Below are positions 1-7,865 of a stretch of DNA of 12,775 nucleotides, piece by piece. A model generated the notes under the pieces. That model ran no database searches and had not been told where the DNA came from. It saw only the letters and a program-made list of their open reading frames with translations. The position numbers were made by a program, and so were the translations under genes. The stretch's first letter is position 1, and each line of letters starts with the position of its first letter. Source of the DNA: Xanthobacteraceae bacterium (GTDB lineage Bacteria > Pseudomonadota > Alphaproteobacteria > Rhizobiales > Xanthobacteraceae); contig JASHRR010000927.1 in NCBI GenBank assembly GCA_030037185.1, positions 1-12,775 on the forward strand. Direction: 5' to 3'.

Positions 1-566
1 GGGCGGGTCGGCCAGAGGCCGGTGAGGAACTAAAAAGGATCGACGCTTTCTTCTTGCCTCGCCCAATGCCTACAACACACTCGCCAGTACGACACAGATT
101 TACGATAAGCCGTCGTCTACAATCGCCAACGGCATCGCAACTTCTCGCTGGAAGACGCAGCTTTGATTTCCGAGTGCGGCCGTCTTGCTCGCGTGAAGAA
201 TTTCCGTCGGTGATCTTGTGAACCATCTAGATCGGCTTGCCGAAAACAAGAATACCTGCGCCGTGCGGCAGAGGAGATCATCAACAGGTTTTCGGAAGAC
301 ATCGAAATGATTGAGCCTCCGCCCGGCCAGAACGTCAAGAAGCGCAATCAGACCGCGCGGATACAAAGCCGCAAGGACTTCTGCAACTGGCTGGCGACAA
401 CGATTCATATCGACGCCATCTCTAAAGTCGAGAGCGGCACAGCACAAAGATATGTTCAGCGTCCTTTCGTCCGGCGTCGGGCCATTTGCGGAAGTCACCA
501 GTCCTTTTGGATTGGCGGGAACTGGGTTAACTTGGTCATCTGGGCCATCGATATTGGGAGGGAGTT
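1..566. other. Region without a supportable gene
   Basis: I see no convincing gene here. The best-looking stretch is a plus-strand frame open from the stop at 211 to about 567 (ATG at 307, no good Shine-Dalgarno). Its middle part reads like protein (charged helical stretch, then NWLATTIHIDAISKVESG at roughly 385-440), but it degenerates into Arg- and Trp-rich sequence before the amidase start and matches no family I recognise. A minus-strand frame at 100-498 lies over the same bases and looks like a shadow. The plus-strand frame could be the eroded end of a lost gene; I cannot tell which. Confidence 0.4.
557..561 (+). promoter_or_regulatory. Shine-Dalgarno deciding a TTG start for the amidase
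   Basis: GGAGG lies 5 bases before the TTG at 567, within a purine run GGGAGGGAG (556-564). The frame is closed upstream by TAA at 528-530, and there is no in-frame ATG or GTG between that stop and 567. TTG at 567 is therefore the only start that keeps the whole Tat signal with good spacing. Confidence 0.7.
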
Positions 567-2090
567 TTGATTGGTCGGACGATAATTCAGCGCCGCGAAT
601 TTCTCATCACGACGTCGCAGACGATCGGAGGAATGGCCGTAGGCAGCATGCTTGGTGGGAGCCTGGCCGCCGCCGCGGATAGCAATCTCGTTGAACTCAG
701 TGCGACAGCCGCGGTGGCAGCGATCCGCAACGGCGACATCAAAGCGGAAGATTATGCCCGCGCACTGCTCGACAGAGCACAGCAGTTGGCGAGCCTCAAC
801 GCCTTCCGAACTCTCGATCGAGAGATGGTTCTGGAAGCGGCGCAGACCGCCGACAGGCAGCGCGCTTCCGGCGCGCAATTGGGGATGCTGCATGGATTGC
901 CGATCCCGATCAAAGACAGCGTCAACACCAAGACGCTGCCCACATCGAATGGCACGCGCGCCCTTGCCAACTTTAGGCCGAAAGATGATGCCGCGGTGTT
1001 GACGCCGCTGTTTGCCCAAGGCGCCATTCTGATGGGCAAGACCAATCTGCACGAACTCTCCTTCGGCTATACGAGCAACGACGGCGTCTTCGGTCCGGTG
1101 CGCAATCCTTATGATCGGACTCGTGTCCCCGGCGGCAGCAGTGGCGGCTCGGCTGCTGCAGTCGCCGCACGCATTGCGCCGCTCGCGATTGGCGAGGATA
1201 CACTCGGCTCGATCCGCGTTCCCTCCACAAATTGTGGACTGGCCGGATTTCGCCCCAGCTTCGGCCGCTATCCCGATGCTGGCATCATGCCCCTCACGGA
1301 GAATAAGTTCGACCAGGTCGGCCCGCTCGCGCGATCTGTGGAAGACCTTGTGCTTTTCGACGACGTGCTCATCCCGAACTCTCAACCAATCGCCGCAAAG
1401 TCCCTCCGCGACGTTCGCGTCGGCATCTCGCGCGGCTTTCTGATGAGTGGGCTTGATCCAGAAGTGGAACGGGTGAGCAAGGAAGCGCTCGAAAAATTAC
1501 GGAGCGCGGGTGCGGTGGTCGTCGAAGCCGAACTTCCCGAGCCGATCCCTACGGCACAGCAGATTGCGGGGACTATCATTCGCTACGAGATGATGGCAAA
1601 CATTGCGAGCTTCCTTCAGAAGGAGGGCACCGGGCTCACGTTCGAGCAGATGCTCGACCAAGCCGGTCAAAACATGCAAGCCGCGTTGAAGGCGGCCGTA
1701 ATGCCACCGGGGCGACCGACACGCGAGGCTTACGAAACCATGTTGGGACAACGCGAGCGGCTCAAGACTGCCATTCGCCGCTACTTCGAAGAGAATGGAA
1801 TTCTGGCACTGGCCTTTCCAGCGACACGGATACCTCCACCGAAGATCGGTGTAGAGACAGAGGTCGATATCAACGGACAGAAGGTGCCAATGAACGCCGC
1901 AGTGGGCCGCAACGTCGCGCCCGGCAGTTGCGCCAGCATGGCAAGTCTCGTGCTGCCAGCCGGGTTCACAGACGATGGTTTGCCGATCGGCATGGAATTC
2001 GCGGGCCTGTCGGGCATGGATCGGGAGATACTAGCGCTCGGATTATCGCTCGAAAAAGTGCTAGGGCCCATTCCAGCGCCGAAGATTTAG
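567..2090 (+). CDS. Tat-exported amidase-signature (AS) family amidase
   Basis: 507 aa. Probably hydrolyses a carboxamide in the periplasm; substrate unknown. The N-terminus carries a twin-arginine motif (QRREFLI, residues 8-14), a hydrophobic stretch and an Ala-rich cleavage zone near 33-39. The AS-family core follows: catalytic Lys116 in PIPIKDS, cis-Ser191 in PGGSSGGSAAA and nucleophile Ser215 in LGSIRVP. The spacings of 75 and 24 residues equal those of the FAAH Lys142-Ser217-Ser241 triad. The C-terminal PAGFTDDGLPIGMEF block is also typical. Leu213 stands where the family usually has the first Gly of the GGSIR oxyanion loop. The sequence resembles proteins often annotated as indoleacetamide hydrolase or generic amidase; that substrate is not demonstrable here. 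It has no operon partner: the next intact gene begins about 2 kb away. Family is certain, substrate is not. Confidence 0.93.
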   Translation: MIGRTIIQRREFLITTSQTIGGMAVGSMLGGSLAAAADSNLVELSATAAVAAIRNGDIKAEDYARALLDRAQQLASLNAFRTLDREMVLEAAQTADRQRASGAQLGMLHGLPIPIKDSVNTKTLPTSNGTRALANFRPKDDAAVLTPLFAQGAILMGKTNLHELSFGYTSNDGVFGPVRNPYDRTRVPGGSSGGSAAAVAARIAPLAIGEDTLGSIRVPSTNCGLAGFRPSFGRYPDAGIMPLTENKFDQVGPLARSVEDLVLFDDVLIPNSQPIAAKSLRDVRVGISRGFLMSGLDPEVERVSKEALEKLRSAGAVVVEAELPEPIPTAQQIAGTIIRYEMMANIASFLQKEGTGLTFEQMLDQAGQNMQAALKAAVMPPGRPTREAYETMLGQRERLKTAIRRYFEENGILALAFPATRIPPPKIGVETEVDINGQKVPMNAAVGRNVAPGSCASMASLVLPAGFTDDGLPIGMEFAGLSGMDREILALGLSLEKVLGPIPAPKI

Positions 2091-2640
2091 CGCCTCTTCG
2101 AAGTCGCTGCTGACTTCCCGTACTCGCCCGCCGCAATGACGACCCCCACGCGCCGAGTGTGGGTCTGATTTCGAAAGCAGAAGGACCAGCGAGTGAGGTT
2201 TACCGCATCAACGAGGAACCCTGCGGATGCTTCGGGCTGCCTTTGGACCTGGACGCAGGCAAGAGCGCGGACGGCGGGCTCGTAGACGCTCCGGGACCAG
2301 CTCATCCTTTCGCGTCCCAGAGGCCCCAGGCAGAATCGAGCTGCGCGGCGGGTCGGAAATTTGCCGCGTGTTTCTGACATCCTCGAGAGTCGATTTGCCG
2401 CGGCTTGGGTCCCATATCGAGCGGGTTTCCGTCTCACCCCATTGTATGTCAATGCTCCCCTTGCTGGCAGCGGGACCGGTTAAGGAAGGGACGCAAACGC
2501 ATGCGCGGTTGCGAGCGCGCACAGCCGCGTTTACCCCCCTCGCCTCCATTCGGTCCCTCGGGTCCCCGCTGGGTTTACCTTTTGAAATGGCCTGGCAGAA
2601 AGATATGGGATTGTGCACCAGCGGCTCATTTCAAGTGCGA
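2091..2640. other. Region without a recognisable gene
   Basis: Several frames are open on both strands, as expected at high G+C, but none has a ribosome-binding site with a recognisable product. The long plus-strand frame beginning at 2227 is mostly out-of-frame translation that later runs through pieces of the tRNA-synthetase remnant. I searched by eye for the HIGH-motif N-terminus that the downstream remnant should have and did not find it. That part seems deleted or mutated beyond recognition. Confidence 0.5.
2141..2165 (+). terminator. Possible weak terminator after the amidase gene
   Basis: GACCCCCAC (2141-2149) pairs with GTGTGGGTC (2157-2165): eight of nine positions pair, with one C/T mismatch and a 7-base loop. 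It begins 51 bases after the amidase stop. The downstream bases (TGATTTC) contain only a short T run, so an intrinsic terminator is possible but weak. Confidence 0.35.
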
Positions 2641-3776
2641 TGGGGCCAAAAGCCGGCCTTCATTCAGACACCTGGTAGCACCGATATACGTCACGTGGCG
2701 TCGGGCGTGTCTATGGCAAGACTGCTACGAAAACGACGATGTCTACAAGCGTCCCTATCGTGGCCTCTGCTGCACGCGATGCGGTGTTTTATAAGCTGGC
2801 GGAGTTGGACGAGGGCCGGTGCCCGGAGCATGGAACGGTCCCGGATGAGATCGAAGAAGAAAACGGGTTCTTGCGCCTATCGCGACTATCGCCAGCGGCG
2901 CGAGGTGAGATCGAGATCATTCCAGAGCCGCCGAAACGAGGTTCTTGCGTGGATCGACGGCGAACTTGAGGACTTCAGCATCTCGCGCAGCGCAAGACGA
3001 GCCGGCGGTGATCGACGTCTGGTTCGACGCACTCGGGAGTTGTATCACCGGACTCGGCTACGGGACCGATGCGGCTCTTCTGTCGCTTCCGGACAGGGGC
3101 AACCTCGCGGGCGCATGTCATCATCAGGACATTACCCGCTGCCATGGGGTCTACTGGCCCGCCATGCTTTTTTCAATTGGTTTGCCGGTCCCGACTCGGA
3201 TCTTTTGTGCACGGCTATGTCACGGCAGAAGGCCGCAAGACCGGCAAGTCTGCCGGAAACGCAATTGATCCCATTGCCTTGGCCACAGAGTTCGGCCGTC
3301 GATGTACTGCGATATGACTTGCTGCGTCACATAGTTCTTAGCGTGATTGAGCACTATTGTGATGGCATTATTCCGGCCCCGCCGGAACGGCTGTTGGAGC
3401 ACGGCCGCCTGCTCCGCGCAGCAGCAGGATTTAGCAGAGTGTCGCCGGGCATCTCCGTGCATTCGCATTTGACCGCGCTCTTGATGCAATTTGGGCATTC
3501 GTAGCGCAAGCGAACCGTTATGTTTCGGAGGAAGAACCCTGGGCTTTGGCGAAGCAAGCGGCGCTGACGCGCGGTCCCGGAGAAGGTGAATTCTTCGCGG
3601 CCAAGCTTCATGGCCGTCTCGTCAACCTCGGCGCCGCCCTTCAGACATTGCGCAAGCCGCTCACCGTCTCAAGCTCGGAACGAAGCTCGGCAAGAGCGGA
3701 GGTTGCAATCGATCCGGACCGGCAAGCGCAATGGTCGGAAGCAGGGCTAGAGCAGGTGTCCCGCCATTCCCGATGA
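2640..3776 (+). pseudogene. Frameshifted remnant of a methionyl-tRNA-synthetase-like protein
   Basis: Class I methionyl-tRNA-synthetase-like sequence can be read only by switching frames at least six times. In order: FIQT..TDIRHVA (~2655-2700); LWQDCYENDDVYKRPYRGLC (~2708-2768); VFYKLAELDEGRCPEHGT then EEENGFLRLSRL (~2787-2890); RRNEVLAWIDGELEDFSISR (~2930-2990); VIDVWFDALG and GLGYGTD (~3008-3070); HGVYWPAMLFSIGLPVPTRI (~3140-3205); VHGYVTAEGRKTGKSAGNAI (~3206-3265); DVLRYDLLRHIV (~3303-3340); and IWAFVAQANRYVSEEEPWAL (~3489-3550). The KMSKS loop reads KTGKS, and the following SAGNAIDP recalls stand-alone MetRS paralogues more than housekeeping MetG. The HIGH-containing N-terminus is missing. 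The gene cannot make a working enzyme. Family assignment is strong; exact borders are approximate. Confidence 0.85.
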
Positions 3777-4115
3777 CGATAGATACCGAGACTCGGGTCC
3801 TGCCGGCCTTTAGTCGGTCTTGCTAGTTCAGTTGAGAAAAATCCAAGATAGGAGATCGGAAGCATGGGGCTCATGCGCGCAAGGCTCATCATTGATCGAG
3901 CGACCGTCACATGCCAACGCAGCCTGCGCCTCCTGCTTCAAATCCGCTGATCGCCGATGGCTTGCGCCGATCCTTCCGTCAGGTCGGGCCGCAAGCGGAA
4001 AGGACGAGAACCTTCGGCGGCAGGCATGTTAAAAAGACCTCCCCTCGCGATCAGACGTCTTTGCTATAAAGTGGGCTTTTCAGCCCATCGATCGGCGCCG
4101 GGGCTGGAGGGCCTC
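3777..4115 (+). other. Leader region upstream of the LanC-like gene
   Basis: No solid gene. Two short frames were examined. A 28-codon frame at 3864-3950 has a GGAG 9 bases upstream. A 52-codon frame at 3911-4069 begins MPTQPAPPASNPLIADGLRR, vaguely like the first strand of an ABC-type ATPase, but has no ribosome-binding site and then loses any resemblance. Neither is a convincing lanthipeptide precursor: the first has one Cys and the second has none. The last 60 bases hold a likely promoter for the LanC-like gene. Confidence 0.4.
4062..4070 (+). promoter_or_regulatory. Possible extended -10 promoter of the LanC-like gene
   Basis: TGCTATAAA fits an extended -10 element (TGn followed by TATAAA at 4065-4070). 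Transcription starting about 7 bases downstream would give a leader of roughly 40 bases ending at the Shine-Dalgarno GGAGG (4106-4110). No good -35 box sits 17 bases upstream (the bases there are CCTCG-like), which an extended -10 can tolerate. Predicted by eye only. Confidence 0.4.
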
Positions 4116-5288
4116 ATGAGCGAATCATCTCGTCACGTGCCGTTGCGCCCTGTGCCCTGGGATGAGGGTGCAGTTGCACAGGCAATTGATGAAATCGTGG
4201 CTGATGCCCTCAATCACTTCGATGGTGATCAGTTCTGGCCTGCGCATCCCCTTGATGGCATAGCGGACGGCCACAGTAGCATTTACTTTGGCGCCGCGGG
4301 CGTCATTTGGGCACTCGATTATCTAAACCGGGCAGAGGTCCGATTTGATTTCCGCCCGACTCTGTCACGGCTGATCGATAACACCAGGGCGGAAATGGCG
4401 GCCTATGAATATTCAGAGCAAGGGTCGCTCCTGCTGGGTGACATGGGAACGGCATTGCTCATCATGCGCTTGGCACCCGAACCAGCCGTCGCTGACATCG
4501 TTTATGCCCGTGCCAGTGCCAACACGCTAGCGCCGGTGCGCGAGTTGATGTGGGGCCTGCCCGGCTCGATGCTTGCCTGCCTGGCTATGGCCGAGATGAC
4601 CAGCGAGACACGCTGGCGCACGCTCTTTGAAGCCCAGGCTGAACGGCTCCTTGCGGACCTGCAGGAAACCGACGACGGCCCGATTTGGATCCAAGCCCTT
4701 TATGGTCGGCGGCAAAAATTTCTCGGGCCAGTTCACGGATATGCAGGGAACATGATCCCGCTAATGCGCGGATGGGAGTGGCTGACAGAAGGTCAGAGGG
4801 CGCGCGTTGTTCGCTCAGTGCCCGGCACCTTGGCTAAAAACGCTTGGAGGACCGATGTCGGAACGTCATGGCATGCCGTCATCCAGCACGACAAACCGCC
4901 ATGGCTATGCCAGCACTGCCACGGCGCCCCCGGCATGGTCACAACGTTTGCTGATGCGCCATTCACGTCGCTGGAACTTGACGAGCTTTTGATAGAAGGT
5001 GGAAAATTCACCTGGGCCGCAGGGCCGCTGGCCAAAGGGTCTAATCTCTGCCATGGCACCGGGGGCAACGGCTATGCGTTCCTCAAGCTGCATCGACGAA
5101 CGGCCGACCCCGTTTGGCTGGAACGTGCCCGCGCATTTGCCATGACTGCGATCGCCCAATGTCGTGAGGCGCGCGAACAGCTTGGCCGCGGCCGATATTC
5201 GCTCTGGACCGGCGACGTGGGCCTCGCAATCTATCTACGGGATTGCCTAACAAGCGCACCGCGCTTTCCCACTGTCGATATTTTCTGA
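4116..5288 (+). CDS. Stand-alone LanC-like (LANCL-type) cyclase-fold protein
   Basis: 390 aa from ATG 4116, preceded by GGAGG at 4106-4110 with a 5-base gap. The frame is open about 160 bases further upstream, but that part has no ribosome-binding site and is not LanC-like. LanC proteins fold as an alpha/alpha toroid and use zinc to activate thiols for addition to dehydroamino acids. GxxG helix turns recur at YFGAAG (58-63), LLGDMG (106-111), WGLPG (146-150), VHGYAG (206-211), CHGAPG (268-273), CHGTGG (312-317) and WTGDVG (364-369). Predicted zinc ligands are Cys268, Cys312 and His313, and His207 matches the conserved catalytic-site His. QHCHGAPGM and LCHGTGGNGYAFL look closer to LANCL-type proteins than to NisC. 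No LanB, LanM, precursor or exporter is in the window, so classical lanthipeptide synthesis is not supported. Adding glutathione or another thiol to damaged dehydrated residues, as known for LANCL, is a plausible but unproven role. Confidence 0.9.
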   Translation: MSESSRHVPLRPVPWDEGAVAQAIDEIVADALNHFDGDQFWPAHPLDGIADGHSSIYFGAAGVIWALDYLNRAEVRFDFRPTLSRLIDNTRAEMAAYEYSEQGSLLLGDMGTALLIMRLAPEPAVADIVYARASANTLAPVRELMWGLPGSMLACLAMAEMTSETRWRTLFEAQAERLLADLQETDDGPIWIQALYGRRQKFLGPVHGYAGNMIPLMRGWEWLTEGQRARVVRSVPGTLAKNAWRTDVGTSWHAVIQHDKPPWLCQHCHGAPGMVTTFADAPFTSLELDELLIEGGKFTWAAGPLAKGSNLCHGTGGNGYAFLKLHRRTADPVWLERARAFAMTAIAQCREAREQLGRGRYSLWTGDVGLAIYLRDCLTSAPRFPTVDIF

Positions 5289-5340
5289 GCCGCGAAGATC
5301 TGGGAGTTGTACTGGAGCAAGCCCCCGCAAAATCGACCCT

Positions 5341-6046
5341 CGAGGAGGAGGTATGACATCAGGTCCAAGACCGGCGCCGGCGTTAGCGAACGCCTTTTCA
5401 ATTGCTTTTTCAATGGCTTTGACGGCTCGCTATTCCATTCGACGACGACGCGCTGCGCGGATCGTTTCCAGCGTCGCAGATGCTCCAGCAACTGAGGCGG
5501 CAGTGGCACCGGCAGCTGTCGTTTGTTGGTCTCGCGGTGCCGCGGCGGGCGCTGATAGAAAACGCCGCGATCGACGTCGGTCCATCCGCGACCAACGGTC
5601 GGCTGCAAGGCGGCCCCGCAAATGGTGCTCGCCGTGTTTTGATGTAGAGGCGCACCAAAATAAATTTGGTGACGTGCCGGCGGCTGCGCCGTTGCGTCTT
5701 CACTCGCTTTTGCGCCTCCCCGTAGCGCCACGCGGCCCAAAGCACGGCTGCGGCTTCCTTTTGCGTCAGCCAGCGCTGGCGCGACGGACGCTCTTCAGGC
5801 AGGACGATCGCGACCACCTGAGAGCACAATCCTTCACGACGGCGATGGTTGATGGCGGCGCGCAGGTCCTCAAGTTCGCGTCGCGCGGCGGCATCAGTGG
5901 ATCGCCGTGCGACAAAAGCCAGGCACAATTCGCCGTTGACGCCGGAGACCTTCTTGTCGCCGAGGAACTCCAGCAGCCTGCCGATCCGGCCGGCTGTCTC
6001 CTACGGTCGGTTTTGGAGGAGCGCCTTCGTCGTCCCAATCCGGGCT
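5341..6046 (-). pseudogene. Truncated, frameshifted tyrosine recombinase (phage-type integrase)
   Basis: Read on the minus strand from about 6046 down to 5341. N-terminal pieces are WDDEGAPPKPTVGD (~6040-6000) and, after a shift with a TAG in the old frame, GRIGRLLEFLGDKKVSGVNG. The core-binding part RRELEDLRAAINH and the RWLTQKEAAAVLWAAWRY entry to the catalytic domain follow. Near 5630 the frame shifts inside the first catalytic Arg block (LYIKTR, family usually TGTR). It continues as DVDRGVFYQRP, ETNKRQLPVPLPPQLLEHLR and VVVEWNSEP. A third shift near 5428 leads into KAFANAGAGLGPDVIP. Homology stops exactly where the HxLRHT box should begin, so the HxxR, the second His and the nucleophilic Tyr are all missing. 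The protein cannot recombine DNA. It marks a past mobile element beside the LanC-like gene. Family is clear; borders are approximate. Confidence 0.85.
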
Positions 6047-6136
6047 CCGGCATTCAAAAGACAGCGCAAAAAGTTCTCGGTGGGCTTCGTATCATCCCGA
6101 TCACCGCCCGTCGATTTTTAGGAAGGGAGGTCGGAT

Positions 6137-7318
6137 ATGTGTGAGAAGACAAGATATCGCACCATAGCCGGGACATGGGGCGCGTTGCTGATCGTCGCCG
6201 CGATGTTTTATTCTCCGCCGTTGCTGGCGCAAACTGGTGTACCCAAGTACGAAGTGGATCCCTTTTGGCCCAAGCTTCCGAAAAACTGGGTGGTCGGGCC
6301 GCTGGGTGGGACATGCGTCGATAGTCGCGATCATGTGTTCGTCTTGCACCGGCAGGAAGAGCTGACGGAGGCGGTGCTGACCGCAAGGGACCAGTTCGCT
6401 GGTGGGGCGGCTCGAATCAAGGCTCCTCCCGTGATGGAGTTCGACCCCGAAGGCAATTTGGTCAATTCCTGGGGGGACATGAAGGTTCTTGGCAACTACC
6501 TCCACGACTGTCAGGTGGATAAGGATGGTAATTTGTGGATTGCTGCCGCGCGTTCCGGGTTCGTGCAGAAATATTCGCACGACGGGAGACTCCTGCTTCA
6601 GATTGGGAAATCGGGCGTTTTCGATTCCTCCGATGGCACCGCGAAAGGAAAACCGCTCAATTCGAATACAGCGCAGTTTTTTGGACCATCGGCGGTTGAT
6701 GTAGATCCAGAGAACGGCGACATTTACGTCGCCGACGGTCATGGCGGCGGGAACTTCCGAATTGCAGTGTTGGATAGGAATGGCACGTTTCTGCGGCAGT
6801 TTCGGCTGCACCACACAGAGGCAGAAAAGACCATCGCGGAGCTGCCGCATTGCATGAGGCTATCTAGTGACGGGCTGGTTTATGTGTGTGACCGGCTGGC
6901 AAACCGGCTCCAGGCGTTCGACAAAACGGGGACCTTCATCAGAAACATCGATATCCCCTGGAAGAACTACACTGATGAAAATGAAGATCTTCGAAAATAT
7001 TGCCACATGTTGTGGCGGACTTTCCCGCCTTGCAGCTTGGTGCAAAAGATCGGCCGGGGGACTTCGGCGGTTTCGGTGGAGTTTTCGCGCGACCAAAATC
7101 AGCGGTTCATATACGTCGTCAATCAAAACCAGAGGGAAGTCGATATCTTGGATCACGCCACAGGGCAGGTCGTGTCAACGATCGGCGGCGGCACTGGCCT
7201 TTTCTTCCCGGGCCAACTCTTTGATGCCATTCGCGCCGCCGTGGATTCCAAGGGCAATGTCTATGTTGCGGAGGACGAAGGCCGCAGGCTTCAAAGATTC
7301 AAGGTTGTGGCTCCGTAA
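6137..7318 (+). CDS. Secreted NHL-repeat six-bladed beta-propeller protein
   Basis: 393 aa. ATG 6137 is preceded by GGGAGG (6125-6130) with 6 bases between. Residues 10-31 form a hydrophobic signal segment ending PPLLA-Q, a likely signal-peptidase site, so the protein is probably periplasmic or extracellular. Six NHL/SMP-30-like strands repeat the pattern D-x-G-N/D-hydrophobic-V: FDPEGNLVNSWG (102-113), VDKDGNLWIAA (127-137), VDPENGDIYVAD (189-200), LSSDGLVYVCD (242-252), FSRDQNQRFIYVVN (316-329) and VDSKGNVYVAED (369-380). The fold resembles peptidyl-alpha-hydroxyglycine lyase-type propellers. Such proteins may bind or cleave small molecules or act as scaffolds; no catalytic assignment can be made here. 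It stands alone, about 850 bases after the LanC-like gene with the integrase remnant in between on the opposite strand. Confidence 0.87.
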   Translation: MCEKTRYRTIAGTWGALLIVAAMFYSPPLLAQTGVPKYEVDPFWPKLPKNWVVGPLGGTCVDSRDHVFVLHRQEELTEAVLTARDQFAGGAARIKAPPVMEFDPEGNLVNSWGDMKVLGNYLHDCQVDKDGNLWIAAARSGFVQKYSHDGRLLLQIGKSGVFDSSDGTAKGKPLNSNTAQFFGPSAVDVDPENGDIYVADGHGGGNFRIAVLDRNGTFLRQFRLHHTEAEKTIAELPHCMRLSSDGLVYVCDRLANRLQAFDKTGTFIRNIDIPWKNYTDENEDLRKYCHMLWRTFPPCSLVQKIGRGTSAVSVEFSRDQNQRFIYVVNQNQREVDILDHATGQVVSTIGGGTGLFFPGQLFDAIRAAVDSKGNVYVAEDEGRRLQRFKVVAP

Positions 7319-7865
7319 CGCCCTGCGCTTTTTCGCGGACTGCGCTTGGGCTCGTTGCCGTTGGTGGGTCGGCGCGAGCCGCGCATTTTGCGTGGCGCCG
7401 CGGCCGGTAGCGAAGGTCCTGCTGATCGGGAGTCTGCTTCGCAAAAAACAAAGATGGGCTGACTGGCCATGGAGGATTCGAAAGTCAAGGCACAAAGCAT
7501 CTAGGTAACATCCACCCACGAGCCCGCATGGGTCTTCACACGCCATATGCGGGGACGATCCGTCGACATCAACCGTGCGAGCATCGACGACACGAGCTTG
7601 GCGGGGATCCTGGACTTGTTGGCCATGTTGTTGCGCAAAATTTCGGCATCGGCGAGCGCCATCGCTTCAGAAGGACTCAAGCAGGCGATTCTCCAGATCG
7701 ACCAATACGGATTCGAATTTTGGCGAGCGCCGCATTAGATTGTTCGACGTCCGTCGTCCTTCGTCGCTCGCTTTCGGTCCCCCTGAAGCGGGCGGACGCG
7801 GTACGCAGACCGAGCGCAGACCGGGCGACCACAAGTCGCTCTACAGGTAGACAATTGAGAAACGA
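7319..7865. other. Mostly empty intergenic stretch with one small open frame
   Basis: Between the propeller gene and the peptide transporter I see no clear terminator, promoter, RNA gene or repeat. A plus-strand frame shadowing the end of the propeller gene runs to about 7500 with an Arg/Trp-rich, non-protein-like composition. The only plausible small gene is the 63-codon frame at 7547-7738, listed separately. Confidence 0.45.
7547..7738 (+). CDS. Possible small hypothetical protein or gene fragment (63 aa)
   Basis: ATG 7547 to TAG 7736-7738. The predicted product is largely helical (SLAGILDLLAMLLRKI near residues 17-32) and ends IDQYGFEFWRAPH. It has balanced amino-acid use unlike the Arg-rich shadow frames around it. 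There is no good Shine-Dalgarno ahead of the ATG, so it may be the eroded remnant of a longer protein. I do not recognise the family. It is the only candidate gene in the gap before the peptide transporter, which starts 127 bases after its stop. Confidence 0.3.
   Translation: MRGRSVDINRASIDDTSLAGILDLLAMLLRKISASASAIASEGLKQAILQIDQYGFEFWRAPH

Noticed and set aside
2227..3504. A 425-codon plus-strand open frame
   Set aside because: It passes through only some pieces of the MetRS-like remnant and otherwise translates out-of-frame sequence. Homology blocks in the two other plus frames show that this is a decayed gene, not a new 425-aa protein.
3911..4069. A 52-codon frame beginning MPTQPAPPASNPLIADGL that might be a leader peptide or an ABC-ATPase start
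   Set aside because: It has no ribosome-binding site, no Cys residues for a lanthipeptide and no Walker motif. Its stop lies inside the likely promoter. Retained only as a note in the leader region.
5343..6144. A plus-strand 263-codon frame starting ATG 5353 behind a very strong GGAGGAGG ribosome-binding-like run
   Set aside because: It lies antisense to the integrase remnant, whose minus-strand frames match a known family across the same bases. The product is Arg/Ala-rich and lacks any recognisable domain. The purine run is the complement of the integrase joint region and is probably fortuitous.
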